Shown: one piece after another, positions 1 through 10,597 of the stretch
How the letters are laid out: each line of letters starts with the position of its first letter
How positions within the stretch are numbered: the first letter of the stretch is position 1
NCBI GenBank assembly: GCA_016110215.1
Contig: JADWQD010000007.1
Span: 1,240,001 to 1,304,000 of the forward strand
DNA length: 64,000 bases
Direction of reading: 5' to 3'
Origin: Capronia americana
Lineage: Eukaryota > Ascomycota > Eurotiomycetes > Chaetothyriales > Herpotrichiellaceae
Notes under the pieces: generated by a model
Database searches by the model: none
What the model saw: the letters and a program-made list of their open reading frames with translations, nothing else
What the model was told of the DNA's origin: nothing
Position numbers and translations under genes: made by a program

Positions 1-130
1 ACACTGTCTTGTGATCAATAGCGAGCATGACACCATCTTTCTTCACCCGACCGAAGAGGTACCGCTGGCCAGGCTTGAGCCACATACGCTTGCCCTGCAT
101 GAAGTCGGCATTGCTGTCGAGGATCCACAT
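1..130 (-). CDS. Nibrin/Nbs1-like DNA repair protein, 5' part
   Basis: Only the first 43 codons lie in the window; the gene runs off the left edge. The ATG at 130 opens with MWILDSNADF, followed by GKRMWLKPGQRYLFGR, which matches the start of the FHA domain of fungal Nbs1/nibrin (the Mre11-Rad50-Nbs1 complex, which senses DNA double-strand breaks and activates Tel1/ATM in the nucleus). In this family the FHA domain begins almost at residue 1, so the start is well supported. The region upstream (131-656) is shared with a gene on the other strand. The BRCT domains and Mre11-binding tail expected further on cannot be checked. An unrelated FHA protein is possible but less likely. Confidence 0.7.
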   Translation of the reverse strand, partial: MWILDSNADFMQGKRMWLKPGQRYLFGRVKKDGVMLAIDHKTV

Positions 131-656
131 CTTGGCCGCATTGTAGAGGAGAGGAGGAGAGGAGGACGGAGGTGGTTATTGCTGAGATTTAGGTGAGTGT
201 CGTAGCAAGCGGTATTCAGCAAGCTTCAGAGCACGTAGAAACAATTTTGTGACGCGCGACACGCTCTGACGTTTTTGACGCCAGACGCCTAGAGGAGATG
301 CAGGCGTGGCAGGCTAGTGGATTAGCGGCATTGGTGCCTAAAAAGGTTGCTCCCGCAGATGTTGGGGGCCAGGAGCTTAGCTGCCACTGATGATGGAACA
401 TCTGGAGGGGTCTCAGGGTCCTGGCCAAGTGCGGGGCAGCCCAGACTCGCTGGCGCATGGAGGTTGTCGGATCAGCAGGGCCATTCCAAGGTCGCCGCTC
501 GCTGATTGTCATTGGCAACGGGCTTGAGCAGGGGCCAATCAAGCAGATAAAGCGATTGCAACGCCAGTCTCATCTGTTTATGCCCTCAGCTTCCTCTTTC
601 TGTGTCCTCTCCGAAAGTCAGAGCTCGTTCAACAGAGCAGATTCGATTGCAACAAC
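131..656. promoter_or_regulatory. Divergent intergenic region
   Basis: Shared upstream region of the Nbs1-like gene (-) and the RPEL-repeat gene (+). A purine-rich GGAGGAGA stretch lies at 148-170 next to the minus-strand start. I see no convincing coding signal or defined operator. Confidence 0.4.
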
Positions 657-1197
657 ATGTCCAACTCGATCGAAGAGAACAAGCCGGACCTCAAGGTCGA
701 CGAATCCCCCATCTCACCCATCGAGCGCCGCAACTCACTCGAGAAACACCTGCAGTATCGCCCGGATGTTAAGGACTTGAAGAACCGCGGTATCCTCTAC
801 GATACTACTGCTGCGCCGTGAGTCTACTAGGCTCTTTAGAAAGGCGATCCCAGCCACTGACTCCCGGTGTAGGTCGTTGCAAGCCAAGCAACACGAACTT
901 GAGCGCCAGCAACAGTCTGACAACCTCAGAAAGTACCTCGAGAAGCGTCCAGAGCGAGACGAGTTGGTTGAGCGTTAGTTTTCACTTGCATTGAATCAGG
1001 AACTTTGATCTGACTACTCGACAGGAAACATCCTGCCCGACTCCAACGCCGCCCCAGCCCTCCAGGCCAGCCAGAGAGCATTGCAGAAGCAGATGCGAGC
1101 GGACAGTCTGGACCAAAAGATCCAGCACCGGCCAAAGCCAGAGGATTTGATCAAAGAGGGCATTCTGGGGACAGATGAGGACCCGACCAAGGAATGA
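657..1197 (+). CDS. RPEL-repeat protein (three RPEL motifs)
   Basis: Three exons (657-817, 873-973, 1025-1197) join in frame into 144 aa; donors are GTGAGT and GTTAGT, both acceptors are AG. The product is almost entirely three RPEL motifs: LEKHLQYRPDVKDL with NRGIL, LRKYLEKRPERDEL with VERNIL, and LDQKIQHRPKPEDL with KEGIL. RPEL motifs in animal MRTF and Phactr proteins bind G-actin. Fungal proteins of this small RPEL-only type are conserved, but I do not know an established function. Each motif is followed by a D-N/T-AAP(A/S)LQA linker, so the unit seems to repeat as a module. No signal peptide or membrane segment. The start is the first ATG, opening MSNSIEENKP, and the 5' leader has no competing in-frame ATG. 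Confidence 0.85.
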
Positions 1198-1368
1198 AAG
1201 AGACCGAGTGGTGTCGGGAAGGTTTCGTCCTTATAAAGCCGATCTAGGTTGAAATGAGTCGTCGCTATATCTCAATGGAGGGCCGAGACACAAATGCTTC
1301 AGTAGCTTACGAAATAGCCCAGCATTTGACAAGAAAACCAGTCTTCTTCTCTTTGAGCGTTTGCCCCG

Positions 1369-2304
1369 TCAATAGCTCTCGACTGCCTCTCCCTCACCCC
1401 TTGTGTCCGTGGAGGATGTGTCCGGTCTCCAACCTTTCGGCCTCTCCTTGCCTCGTACGATCATCTGGTAGACGCCGTTCTCAACCTTCTCCACCGACTG
1501 CCTCGTGGTCTTGAGCTTCGACTCGAACTCCTTTGCCAAAGGGTACACTTTTCCGGGATTAACCCCTTCGAGGGCCGCTCGGAGATCTTGCATATCGGTC
1601 AGGATCGAGGACTTCGACGGCTTGTCTTCCCCTGAATACGTCGGAAGTTTCCCGTTCGTGGCCATATACGTGATGGCAAACCGCATCAGCTCGCCGGTCA
1701 TATCAAACAGGCCCAGTGCGTAGTCCTCGTAGGTGAGCATGATTCCTTCTGGGAGTTGTGCCGCTGCCTCGTCGAAGCTCATAATTCGTTGAGTCTCTAA
1801 ATAGTGCTGGAACGTCACAGCCTCTATGTACTCTTGGATGCCTCCTGTAATTCTGTCCCGGTATCGATACGTGTTGATGCCCTGTAGATCTGGGACGACG
1901 CTCTGTAATAGATTGCGGATGGTAGTGTACATGGGAGTGGTTGTCTTCGATATTGAAGGGTGGATAGGCTTGCCCAGTTCACGAACTCTGTACTTATCGC
2001 GTGAGCCGGCTTGCTTGGCCCCGTTCTGTTTGTGAGCGAAGTGTCCTACCTTTGTAAAGCGAAAATGCTGTAAGCGTGGTCTCAGTGATGGCCAGATCGT
2101 CAAACTAAGAGCGCCAACTCACATCTTCTTGCTTTGAGCAGTCACATCTCTGGACACTTTGGTGATACTCTCTCTCCGATCATGGTGCTGGTCAAGCTCT
2201 GCTCGGAAGGTTTCAAAGATGGGGATGAACGGCGACTTTGTCTCTTCAGAAGATGCGGCCGGATCGGCTGCCATATCTTCTGGTTTCCTTTTCACGCCTG
2301 CCAT
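1369..2304 (-). CDS. Translin family protein, TRAX-like
   Basis: Three exons (2304-2123, 2067-2050, 1987-1369) give 272 aa. The tiny 18-nt middle exon restores the family sequence SKKIIFALQRVREL across both junctions, which supports the model. N-terminal FETFRAELDQHHDRRE and the later PDLQGINTYRYRDRITGGIQEYIEA are typical of translin-associated factor X. TRAX pairs with translin as the nucleic-acid-binding, RNA-degrading C3PO complex; in TRAX the catalytic acidic residues lie in the helical core, and acidic positions such as the E of GGIQEYIEA are present. A KRKPED stretch near the N-terminus could be a nuclear signal. The C-terminus (about residues 245-272) is polar and low in complexity. 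A divergent neighbour, GPI14, starts 535 bp away on the other strand. Confidence 0.85.
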
Positions 2305-2838
2305 GATGAATTCTGAGGTCTAGAGTGTGGTGACACAGATGGTACAAACCTTGCACAGTAACAGACAAGTGGTGAGAACACAAGTGAAGGACAAGTTCGA
2401 ATTAATACGGTGAAGTTGATCGAAAGTCCCACGCTGCTCCCTAGAGATCGGATTGTGATCCTTTAATCGAGACGAGATGCACGATTTCTGCTTAGATTAT
2501 CCCTGCGATGACAATTTTCCCAGACAGATAGGACCTGGCAATTCCATATAACATGGGCTACTTGTATGTTCTTATGTCACTACTTGTGCTCATTGCCGCT
2601 GAAGCAAGTTGCGCAAGGTCTGTGAGGCTGACGTAAAGGATGTTCCTGACTTGCCAATCGGCCGCTAATGCAGCCCCTGAGACCCTAAATCGCAATATCG
2701 AGTTGTGCGGCTCATGCCTGTCACGCCCATCAAACTCGAAACATCATATCCTTCAGCGACGGCGAGCGCGCGCAGTAGCTGCGAGAGAGCTGCTCGAGCA
2801 CATCAAGAAGCGGAAGAGATGCAGACAGCACCAACGCT
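2305..2838. promoter_or_regulatory. Divergent intergenic region TRAX / GPI14
   Basis: 534 bp between two divergent starts. An open stretch at 2640-2838 is out of frame with the mannosyltransferase and shows no recognisable protein; it is more likely 5' leader. No clear motif seen. Confidence 0.35.
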
Positions 2839-4302
2839 ATGGGGTCTCTCGTCAAACATTTCCTCTCGTCGCGTTCCTCGATCTTCGGCGCAGCCTTCCT
2901 CTTACGCACCGTCCTCCTTGTCTACGGAATATACCAGGACTCGGTCTCGGCCTTGAAATACACGGATATCGATTACTATGTCTTCACAGACGCAGCTCGA
3001 GCCGTGTCAAGGCACTCTCCTCCCTACGACCGTGCCACGTACAGATACACTCCGTTGCTCGCATGGATCTTGTTGCCCACGAGCTGGGGAGGCCTGTGGT
3101 TTCACTTTGGCAAGGCATTGTTTGCTCTGTGTGATCTAGTTGCCGGAGGGCTTATTCTGAGGTTGCTGAAGAGGAAGGGTCTGAAGGAGGAAAAAGCATT
3201 GAAGTATGCCAGTGTCTGGCTCTTGAATCCAATGGTCGCGAACATCAGCACCCGTGGAAGCAGTGAAGGGTTCCTCTGTGTCTTGGTCATGGCACTGCTC
3301 TGGGCGTTTGAGACAGGAAAGGTTGCATTATCGGGACTTCTGCTTGGATTGTGTGTTCACTTCAAGATATACCCCTTCATCTACGGTGCAAGCATGCTAT
3401 GGGCCCTGGAGACGCCTGCATCTTCAAGAGAATCGTCCACGTCGATCTTGCAGCGGGCACTGCAACTCATCAACACCAACCGCATAATCCTAGTTGTCAC
3501 CTCGGCATTCACTTTCACAGCACTCAATGTCTTGATGTACAACATCTACGGGGCTCCTTTCCTCCAACACACCTTCTTTCACCATCTGACACGAATCGAC
3601 CATCGGCATAACTTCTCCCCCTACAACACGCTCTTGTATTTGTCTTCAGCCCAGACCACAAGCACATCCGGGATTGAGCCAACACGATCCATATCGTTCG
3701 AGTCGCTAGCGTTCCTCCCGCAGCTCCTCCTTTCCACAGTCCTCATACCTCTCGCCCTGGCAAAACGAGATTTACCATCAACGATGCTGGCCCAGACACT
3801 GGCATTCGTCACATTCAATAAAGTCTGCACATCACAGTACTTCTTGTGGTACCTGATCTTCCTGCCCCTTTACTTGCCGGATTCATCCCTGCGCCGCCGG
3901 CCGTGGCTGGGTATCACGGCATTAGCGATGTGGGTCTTGGGCCAAGCTCTCTGGCTGCAACAGGGATACCAACTCGAATTTCTGGGGAAGAGTACCTTTG
4001 TCCCGGGGTTGTTTGGAGCGAGCTTGCTCTTCTTTGGGATCAACTGCTGGATACTAGGAATTGTGGTCGGGGATGTCGTGCAGAAGCTGCCGAGCTCGCA
4101 GCGGTTAATTTCAGTCATGGAGGAAACCAAGGCGGTCTCGACCTTCGCCAACACTTCGGGAGACATGAAAGAGAAGACAAACGCGTCAGACGTCAAATCC
4201 AAGCCAATGGCCCCTCGACGGCGTGGAAACAGTACCATTGACACCAGCAGTATTGCGAACGTCCATCTAGGGCCGAGGAATCGCGTGTTGAAGAGTAATT
4301 GA
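2839..4302 (+). CDS. GPI14: GPI mannosyltransferase 1 (PIG-M/Gpi14)
   Basis: Single-exon 487-aa protein. It adds the first alpha-1,4-mannose from dolichol-phosphate-mannose to the GPI precursor in the ER lumen, an essential step of GPI anchor synthesis. The sequence starts MGSLVKHFLS, then a first membrane segment, and a luminal DxD-type motif in KYTDIDYYVF (D43, D45), as expected for GT50 enzymes. This is followed by RYTPLLAW and WLLNPM, both characteristic of PIG-M. About eight to ten hydrophobic segments follow. The last 70 or so residues are polar (from about K425) and probably cytosolic; PIG-M proteins normally end near residue 420-430, so the tail ending in NRVLKSN is a fungal extension. 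The small partner Pbn1/PIG-X is not in the window. Confidence 0.92.
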   Translation: MGSLVKHFLSSRSSIFGAAFLLRTVLLVYGIYQDSVSALKYTDIDYYVFTDAARAVSRHSPPYDRATYRYTPLLAWILLPTSWGGLWFHFGKALFALCDLVAGGLILRLLKRKGLKEEKALKYASVWLLNPMVANISTRGSSEGFLCVLVMALLWAFETGKVALSGLLLGLCVHFKIYPFIYGASMLWALETPASSRESSTSILQRALQLINTNRIILVVTSAFTFTALNVLMYNIYGAPFLQHTFFHHLTRIDHRHNFSPYNTLLYLSSAQTTSTSGIEPTRSISFESLAFLPQLLLSTVLIPLALAKRDLPSTMLAQTLAFVTFNKVCTSQYFLWYLIFLPLYLPDSSLRRRPWLGITALAMWVLGQALWLQQGYQLEFLGKSTFVPGLFGASLLFFGINCWILGIVVGDVVQKLPSSQRLISVMEETKAVSTFANTSGDMKEKTNASDVKSKPMAPRRRGNSTIDTSSIANVHLGPRNRVLKSN

Positions 4303-4640
4303 GGTACCAAATCCAACAATATGATATCATGAGCCTCCAGGTGTGGGCGTTTGCGACGACGAGGCGCGATCATGCGACTGCCCCAATTATCCCGAGCATG
4401 TTTGGTAAACCTACCCCACACCCCTTGGGTTGGGGAGCTTTGCCGTTTTATTTGAGCCCCGCAAACTCCACTTGCATGGAGAAGCTGCTCTTCCATGGTG
4501 GGTGCGGTGTCGCGACATGGGATGAAATGTATATTAGGACCAGGTGGGTTCCGGTGAAATAGCGATGGACGCGCCCTTGACTATACCGGGGTCATATCGT
4601 GTGCTCGATTATTGCTGAGCCAGCCTGCCGCATCGCGACG
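4303..4640. other. Intergenic region, GPI14 to monooxygenase
   Basis: 338 bp between tandem genes: presumed 3' UTR of GPI14 and promoter of the monooxygenase. No gene or clear regulatory motif seen. Confidence 0.4.
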
Positions 4641-5971
4641 ATGGTCGAATTAGAAGGTACTGCTATGAATGAAAACGGTCTTGCCAATGGCGCGAATGGC
4701 ACTTTTCTCAATGGCCACAGTGGTGATAAGCACGATGGGCAACAGAAGGACAACGTTATTGTGGCAAGTAAAGGTCTTCTCGAAGCCTTGACTCTTGTTC
4801 TGACCTCGCCTAGGTTGGCGCAGGCCCCGTCGGCCTGCTAGTCGCTCTTCGTCTGGCCAAAGCGGGCATTCCGACAACCGTCCTTGAAATGCTCCCCTAC
4901 GTTGAACAGTCACCTCGAGCAGCGGTTTACCACGCCGTCTCGGTGCGAGAGCTTGACCGGGCAGGCGTCCTAGAAGACTGTCGGAAAAGAGGAAGCACAG
5001 GCTCGGATGTCTGCTGGAGAAAGCTCAATGGCGAGATCATCGCCGAGATCGACCGTAGGCCGGAACCCGGCGAGTATGAAGTTCTGGTTCTGGGACAACA
5101 CGAACTTGCCGAGGTCATTTTCACGCACTACAAACGATGTGAGGGTAGTCAGGTGTTGTTCAACCACAAAGTCACCGAGGTGCAGAACTCGGATACAGGA
5201 GTGGATGTTACGGTCGAGACACCCGAGGGCGTCAAACACCTCCATTCCAGGTACCTTGTCGGCGCGGACGGAGGCCGAAGCAGTGTCCGTCGTCTAATTG
5301 ACATCCCTTTCGAGGGGTTCACATGGGACTTTAACCTGGTTGCCTGCAACGTCGTTTACCCCTTCGAAAAGTATGGGTTTCAAGGCGGTAACTTTATCGT
5401 TGACAGAGACCATTGGTGTCTCATCGCCAAGTTGAGCGAGCCGGGCTTGTGGAGATGCTCGTACGGCGAGCTTCCTGGCTTGACACACCAAGAGCTTTTG
5501 GATCGACAACCCATGAAGTTCGAAGCGATCCTTCCTGGTCCGAGACCGCTCAAATATGACTTGAAGATGGCGTCGCCCTATAAGATCAACCAGAGATGCG
5601 CGACTACTTTCCGAAAGGCGTCGGTCCTACTTGCTGGGGATGCGGCGCATCTGTGCAATCCGTTTGGAGGTATGGGTCTCACTGGAGGCATTCTGGATGC
5701 TGGCGCGTTGGGCGATGTTCTGGTAGCAGTGATAAACGAAGGTAAATCGGAGAAGCTGCTGGACAGGTACTCTGAGTTGCGAAGAAAGGTCTTCCAAGAG
5801 CTGGTAGACCCAAGGTCGCAGGCCAACGTGCGGCGGATATCGCAGAATGACCCTGATACCGTGGGACAGACGGACCCGTTTCTGAAGATGTTGAACGATC
5901 CGGCGATAGACAAGACGAAGTTGAGAGGGTTGGAGGATCTGTATGTTGATGTGATGGCGGGATATGAATAG
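4641..5971 (+). CDS. FAD-dependent aromatic-type monooxygenase
   Basis: Two exons (4641-4763, 4814-5971), 426 aa. The join needs a GC-AG intron (GCAAGT donor); it rebuilds the Rossmann motif VIVVGAGPVGL (GxGxxG at residues 43-48). The later motifs of the PHBH-type flavin hydroxylases are present: VGADGGRSSVRR near residue 190 (DG motif) and GDAAHLCNPFGGMG near 315 (GD motif, contacting the FAD ribityl chain). The family uses FAD and NAD(P)H to hydroxylate phenolic or related ring substrates. The 36 residues before the Rossmann fold are Asn/Gly-rich (ENGLANGANG) and not a signal peptide. The protein stops after the catalytic core, lacking the thioredoxin-like C-terminal domain of phenol hydroxylases. 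No adjacent degradation or biosynthesis genes, so the substrate is unknown. Confidence 0.88.
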
Positions 5972-6557
5972 GCCGCGCAAGCCCTTTTCTCCTGCCGCTG
6001 TGATGGGTTAAACACAGCACCTACAATAGAGGACACATACGATGGCGAATGAAGACTCGTATCCGTGCTCAACAGTATTTTGCAGACGATATAGAAGACC
6101 TTGCGCGTCCAAAAGGTCACGTTAGACACCCTTAGGCGGCAGCGAGGTGGCAGTGGCAGTGCAAGCGATGATGATTCGTACATGTGGCTGTGCTTCTCGC
6201 AATCAAAACGCAACCGCCTGACAATCAAACCATCGACTTCAGCTGCCAGCCCCCTCAGCCCCTTCACACGTCCTCGACCTGTTCGCGTAGCAACATACCA
6301 GACCTTCAAGTGCAGGACCCGAATCCGTCGTCACCTTCGGACCCAGCGTGTTTCCCTACCATAATACCGTCCATCCTGCAGGCATCGAGACGCAGCGAGA
6401 GCAAATTTCGTCTGAAGCATTCAGCTACTCCGCATTCCACCATCCGAGACGGTGCAAGCCCAGCAACCACCCGCGAACGTCAGCATACAACAGGATAACA
6501 AGAGAGTTCTGTGCGTGTATCGAGTCCGGCCTTCGAGGCCAGCGCAGCCTCTTCACA
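5972..6557. other. Intergenic region, monooxygenase to F-box-like gene
   Basis: 586 bp. The reading frame of the following gene stays open back to 6348, but no conserved sequence is seen there and the ATG at 6558 follows a favourable CACA context. Treated as promoter and 5' leader. Confidence 0.4.
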
Positions 6558-8444
6558 ATGCCTGTGCAAGAAGTGGTCCTCGACAACCCGACAGCGTCGC
6601 AAGATCTTCAAGGGCGGCATTCGGTCCCTCCGCCAAAGATCTCCCGTTCAGACGTCGCTTTCCCCCTAATGACGCCTCGGAAACGAGCCCCCTCTGTGGC
6701 AGATGCGCTCGAACAAGTCGGGAAGACAATGGGAGTTCTCACCATACGGGCGACGGACTCCCCGTTGCCAGGTACAGAGCAAGGAGACGTGTACGAATAC
6801 CAGCAAGACGCATCAAGGCCTCCACTGTCGCTGGGTGACCTCCCGTTGGAAGTGCAGGGAAAAGTGCTCGACTTCATCTTTGGAGACATGCATTCAGTCT
6901 ACGCCGGGTCGACATCACTACGAGGAAAGAGCGTCTCGTCTCTCATGCGACATCCGCGGAGGAAGGCCGTGTCAGACTTGGCCTTGGTCTCACCAACGTG
7001 GCGCGACTTGGTGCAGGAGCGGATATACCGTCACATCAAGATCAAGGGCACGAGAGCCGGATTGAAAGAGTCGGAGGAATTCTTCTGCAACCATTCCCAC
7101 CTCACGAGACTCGTCCGACACATCGAGTTCTGGGTGCCCGTCTGGGGAGACAAAGCATCTCTGGACGATCGCGTCTTGAATCCCTTTCTCGGACCGGGAC
7201 TTCTCCTCGACGGCACCAACGCATTCCACCAACTCGCCAATTTCCCGGCACACGAGCGAGACCTGATACCCGCGCTTGACCCGCTGAGCTTCAGCTTTAA
7301 ATTATGCGTCTACTCGGCGACCCTCTCCGAAATCTTCTCCCACATCAACTGCTTCTTTCCTCACGCCCGCGTGTTCACGCTGGAGGGCGGCCACTGCAAG
7401 AAATCAAACATGATCCGACAGTTTCCCCAGACGCTGTTTCCGGACCCAAAGCAGCGCCTCGAACAGCTACCCAACATCCGCACCTTTGCCATGAGAGGGG
7501 CATGGAACATCATGCGCGAGTACACCCACTGGGCCACCATTGAGAAGGCTCTTCCCAACGTGGAAGAATGGCATTGCGGCTACGCGAAACCGCGCTACGA
7601 GGCCGACATCACCATCAACGAAATCCTCACCCGCTTACCGTCTCAGCTTCGACACGTCAATATCTCCCTCGATGGTATGTACAGCAAAGACCCCACAACG
7701 CTGGGATCGAGCTTCCCGGGCTCGCCAAATTCGCATGGCTATCACCCTCAACACCTGTGCGAAAGCCTCGGCCGTGTTCTCCCCCACCTCGAGTCCCTCT
7801 CCTTCACCGGCAAGATCTGTGAATGTCTCTGGACCAGCGCACTGTCTGCGCTCTCGTCGCAGAAAGAAGAGCCCAGACTCAAACACCTCGAGATCGTGGT
7901 GAAATCGTGCTGTCGACAACGCGTCACGGAAAGAGATCCCGAGACAGGCAAGCCCGTAACCCATGAGTTAGGAGGCGTGATTGCAGACGGAGCGGGCATA
8001 TCGAATCTCGTCTTCATCAAGGCCTTTGAGCGACTGGTGCTCAAGACTGTGGAGGCTTTGCCGCTATTCCCAAACCTAGAGTACGTGAGGATACGATTCA
8101 TCGATTTGGACTCGCCGTGCACCTTGCTCAACCCGTACTGGCTGCTGGAGAAGACGAGAGTCTATGGCATCTGGAACGAAGAGATTGTCGAACGGCTCGG
8201 CGAATTAAGACCCGAAGTCGGCTATGTCGAGTTGGGTGACGGGATTGAATGCGCAGGTGGCAGTTACCACAAGCGATCGTCTTCAAATCCTACGTCAACG
8301 GGCACTGGCACCACGACAGATGGGTTCGGCGGCGTCGCGGCCTCAACAGGGGTCGGGTCAAGCTGCAGTCTCTATCCGAAGTCGAAACCCAAGAGCATCA
8401 AGACGAGTTCGTACAAAATCATAGCCGAGGCAAGGGGACAGTGA
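6558..8444 (+). CDS. F-box-like protein, conserved in fungi
   Basis: Intronless, 628 aa from the ATG at 6558 (MPVQEVVLDN). Residues 1-85 are disordered. Residues about 90-155 carry an F-box-like helix set, LSLGDLPLEVQGKVLDFIFG, then VSDLALVSPTWRDLVQERIY, which fits the pattern of fungal F-box proteins that recruit substrates to SCF ubiquitin ligases through Skp1. The remainder (160-590) contains regularly spaced Leu-rich stretches (for example LPNVEEWHCGYAKP, LRHVNISLDG, LESLSFTGKI), suggestive of irregular leucine-rich repeats. The C-terminal 50 residues are Ser/Thr/Gly-rich. An upstream in-frame ATG at 6348 would add 70 residues but with no conserved content. Substrate unknown. Confidence 0.75.
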   Translation: MPVQEVVLDNPTASQDLQGRHSVPPPKISRSDVAFPLMTPRKRAPSVADALEQVGKTMGVLTIRATDSPLPGTEQGDVYEYQQDASRPPLSLGDLPLEVQGKVLDFIFGDMHSVYAGSTSLRGKSVSSLMRHPRRKAVSDLALVSPTWRDLVQERIYRHIKIKGTRAGLKESEEFFCNHSHLTRLVRHIEFWVPVWGDKASLDDRVLNPFLGPGLLLDGTNAFHQLANFPAHERDLIPALDPLSFSFKLCVYSATLSEIFSHINCFFPHARVFTLEGGHCKKSNMIRQFPQTLFPDPKQRLEQLPNIRTFAMRGAWNIMREYTHWATIEKALPNVEEWHCGYAKPRYEADITINEILTRLPSQLRHVNISLDGMYSKDPTTLGSSFPGSPNSHGYHPQHLCESLGRVLPHLESLSFTGKICECLWTSALSALSSQKEEPRLKHLEIVVKSCCRQRVTERDPETGKPVTHELGGVIADGAGISNLVFIKAFERLVLKTVEALPLFPNLEYVRIRFIDLDSPCTLLNPYWLLEKTRVYGIWNEEIVERLGELRPEVGYVELGDGIECAGGSYHKRSSSNPTSTGTGTTTDGFGGVAASTGVGSSCSLYPKSKPKSIKTSSYKIIAEARGQ

Positions 8445-9555
8445 GCGAGTGCTCGACAACCAACTCACGTCAGAGTCCGAGTCGAGAAGAGAAGATCGAA
8501 GGATTGTAGGGACTCGGTATCCATGCCACCATGAATCCGGGTGTCCGGCTATTTTAAGAAAAGTTTTCGTCGGTCTAGCAGGGTTGGATTGATTGATGAT
8601 GGATCGAGTAAATATTTGTCGTCAAATGTTCCTCGCCATTGGTCCCGTTCCATCTCATCTGAGGATCTGGATACAAATCAATGAACCCACCCACATGATC
8701 AGTCTCAACGTCTTTACAGCAGGGAGTCAAGGGGCTTTGCGTGGCGCATGGGATCTTACTGTACACGCTCTGTACAGAAGCGTTAACACAATACGTATTC
8801 GAACAGCAAGCAGCTCGAAACTACGAGGTAATCGTACAAATAAAGGGGTCGAGTACACTTTCAGTCAGTAGAGGTGCCGCAATTGAGAGGATAGATGAGC
8901 CGCCCAGACAAAATCAGTACACCAGCCACCTGAAACGTGCATTCATGTCCGAATGTACATGCTCGCCCAGCTTATTGCCACCCTTCCCAACTTCTCCATC
9001 ACTATCTTCCCTCACTATGGCTGTTCAGCTTCTCTCCGACCTGCATTCTGAAGGCCCAAAACTTAGATTTCTGAACATTCACATTCGAAATTTCACCATT
9101 ATCAGCGACAGTCTCGCAAGACCCTCGAAGGAGAAGGAGGGTGGACAATCAAACGTCCATCACATCCCCAATCAAGCCAAAGGGGGGGGGGGGGGGGGGG
9201 GCGCGCGGCCGGGCGGCGGGGGCGGGGGGGGGGGGGGGCGGGGGGGGNNNNNNNNNNTTAGGTTGTTTCACAATAAAACTTCCAACACAACCCAAAACAC
9301 CCCAAACCCCCCCCCCCCCCCCCCCCAAAGAAGATCGCGGATGCTATCCTAGTGCAAAGTGGGATCCCACCAAAGTTCATTGAAGCTTTTACAGTAGGGC
9401 AGTATTAATCAAATTGAATGGCACAATGGCCACCCACCCGGCTCTGGAAAGTATTTTTTCTAGGTCCACATGCCGACAAGGCTTAATATGAAAGAGTCAT
9501 GCATGGGCTACCTATCCTAGAATTCTGGACACTTGCAAGCTACGTTTAGTCATGA
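8445..9555. other. Gene-free region containing a sequence gap
   Basis: About 1.1 kb between convergent genes, with the poly-G/gap/poly-C tract described separately. Open stretches at 8741-9352 depend on homopolymers and unknown bases, so no gene is called. Confidence 0.5.
9182..9326. repeat. Poly-G / N-gap / poly-C tract (assembly junction)
   Basis: A run of 20 G (9182-9201) leads into a G-rich mix, then ten N (9248-9257), then AT-rich sequence, and finally a run of 20 C (9307-9326). The fixed block of ten N is a scaffold placeholder. The equal-length G and C runs look more like read-end or gap-filling artefact than biology. Confidence 0.8.
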
Positions 9556-10597
9556 TCAGGGCGTTTCCAGCGTTTCTTGTGCCCGGCCATGTTGCGTCCT
9601 ACCGTGGCGTAGTAGGCTATCTTTTCGGTTCGCCCTGAAGCCGCAGTCGGAGCATTGGTGTCTCTTTTCGGAGCTGTGGGATCCGACATGTCGTTTGAGG
9701 TCTTTCCACGAGCCAAACCTGAAGTCGCAGCTGTCACATGAAAATGGTTTCGTATGGCAATACATATGTCTCCTTAAAGTTGTCGGTCAACGTTGCGCCA
9801 GGATAAGAGAGGAATAGAGATTACCTGAGTTCGCAGTTAAGCTTGAAAGCCTTCCTGCATATCGTACACGTGAACTGTGATCTGGACGATGTTGCCTCGA
9901 TATGAAGTTGGGGCGTGGGCGTGGGCACCTGAGGAGGCAAAGATAAGGCGGACAAGGACAATATTTCCGTAGAGTCTGACAGTTCTGGCGGCGGCCGCAG
10001 GACACCCGGCACGGTTGTATCATGGATCTCATAGGTACTACCCGTATCGTCATTTCCCAACATGTCTGGAAGGTTGAACGTGTCGAAATCATCAAGAAAA
10101 TCACAGGGATCTGATAACTCCTGCTGAAGAACAGGAGAATTTCCATAGCTCTCGCGATTTATTGAGGCTGAATGATCGGATGTGGCTCGGGAAAGCGAGT
10201 GATTGGGATGATGGAGAAAGACATCGTGGCTGGAGATGTAATTGGCGTTCTCAAAGGCACCGACGCCTTGAGATAAGTCTGATGGATGGTAATTAACGAT
10301 GGAAAGCGAATTGTTCTGGAATGGATGGGACCAGGGTCCGTGACTGTAGGAGTGGAATGTGGGAAGTTGTTGAGGAACAGGTCCATTCAAATGGATCCAG
10401 AAGTTGGCCACCGCTAATGGAGTCCAAACCGGGAGAAGGGAGTTGAGGGTTTCGACTTGCTGTGTGGTTTCTCCAGGACCGGCTGTGCTTGGGTGGTGGT
10501 CGACGCTGTTCAGGTTATTCGGGTCTTCGGGGAGGGTAGGAGCTCTCTGATAATAGAGGCCGGTGTGTCGCTGACAGTACAACAAAGACACCCTCAT
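9556..10597 (-). CDS. C2H2 zinc-finger protein, likely transcription factor
   Basis: Two exons (10597-9825, 9772-9556), 329 aa. Splicing rebuilds the first finger FTCTICRKAFKLNCELRR then HMYCH (C-x2-C-x12-H-x3-H). Two more follow: FSCDSCDFRFGSWKDLKRH and HQCSDCGFRANRKDSLLRH. All three sit in the last 90 residues; the first 240 are disordered and rich in Ser, Pro, His and Asp, with an acidic DPCDFLDDFDTF segment that may activate transcription. The start is uncertain: I used the first ATG (10597) in the long frame, but an extra upstream exon is possible. Fungal proteins with terminal triple fingers are usually nuclear regulators; the target genes are unknown. Confidence 0.75.

Noticed and set aside
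5578..6309. Long minus-strand open frame opposite the monooxygenase (243 codons)
   Set aside because: It is antisense to a clear enzyme, has no family character and reflects the codon bias of the real strand.
8741..9352. Plus-strand open stretch of about 200 codons
   Set aside because: It runs through a poly-G tract and the N gap, so the frame has no meaning, and the start is not an ATG.
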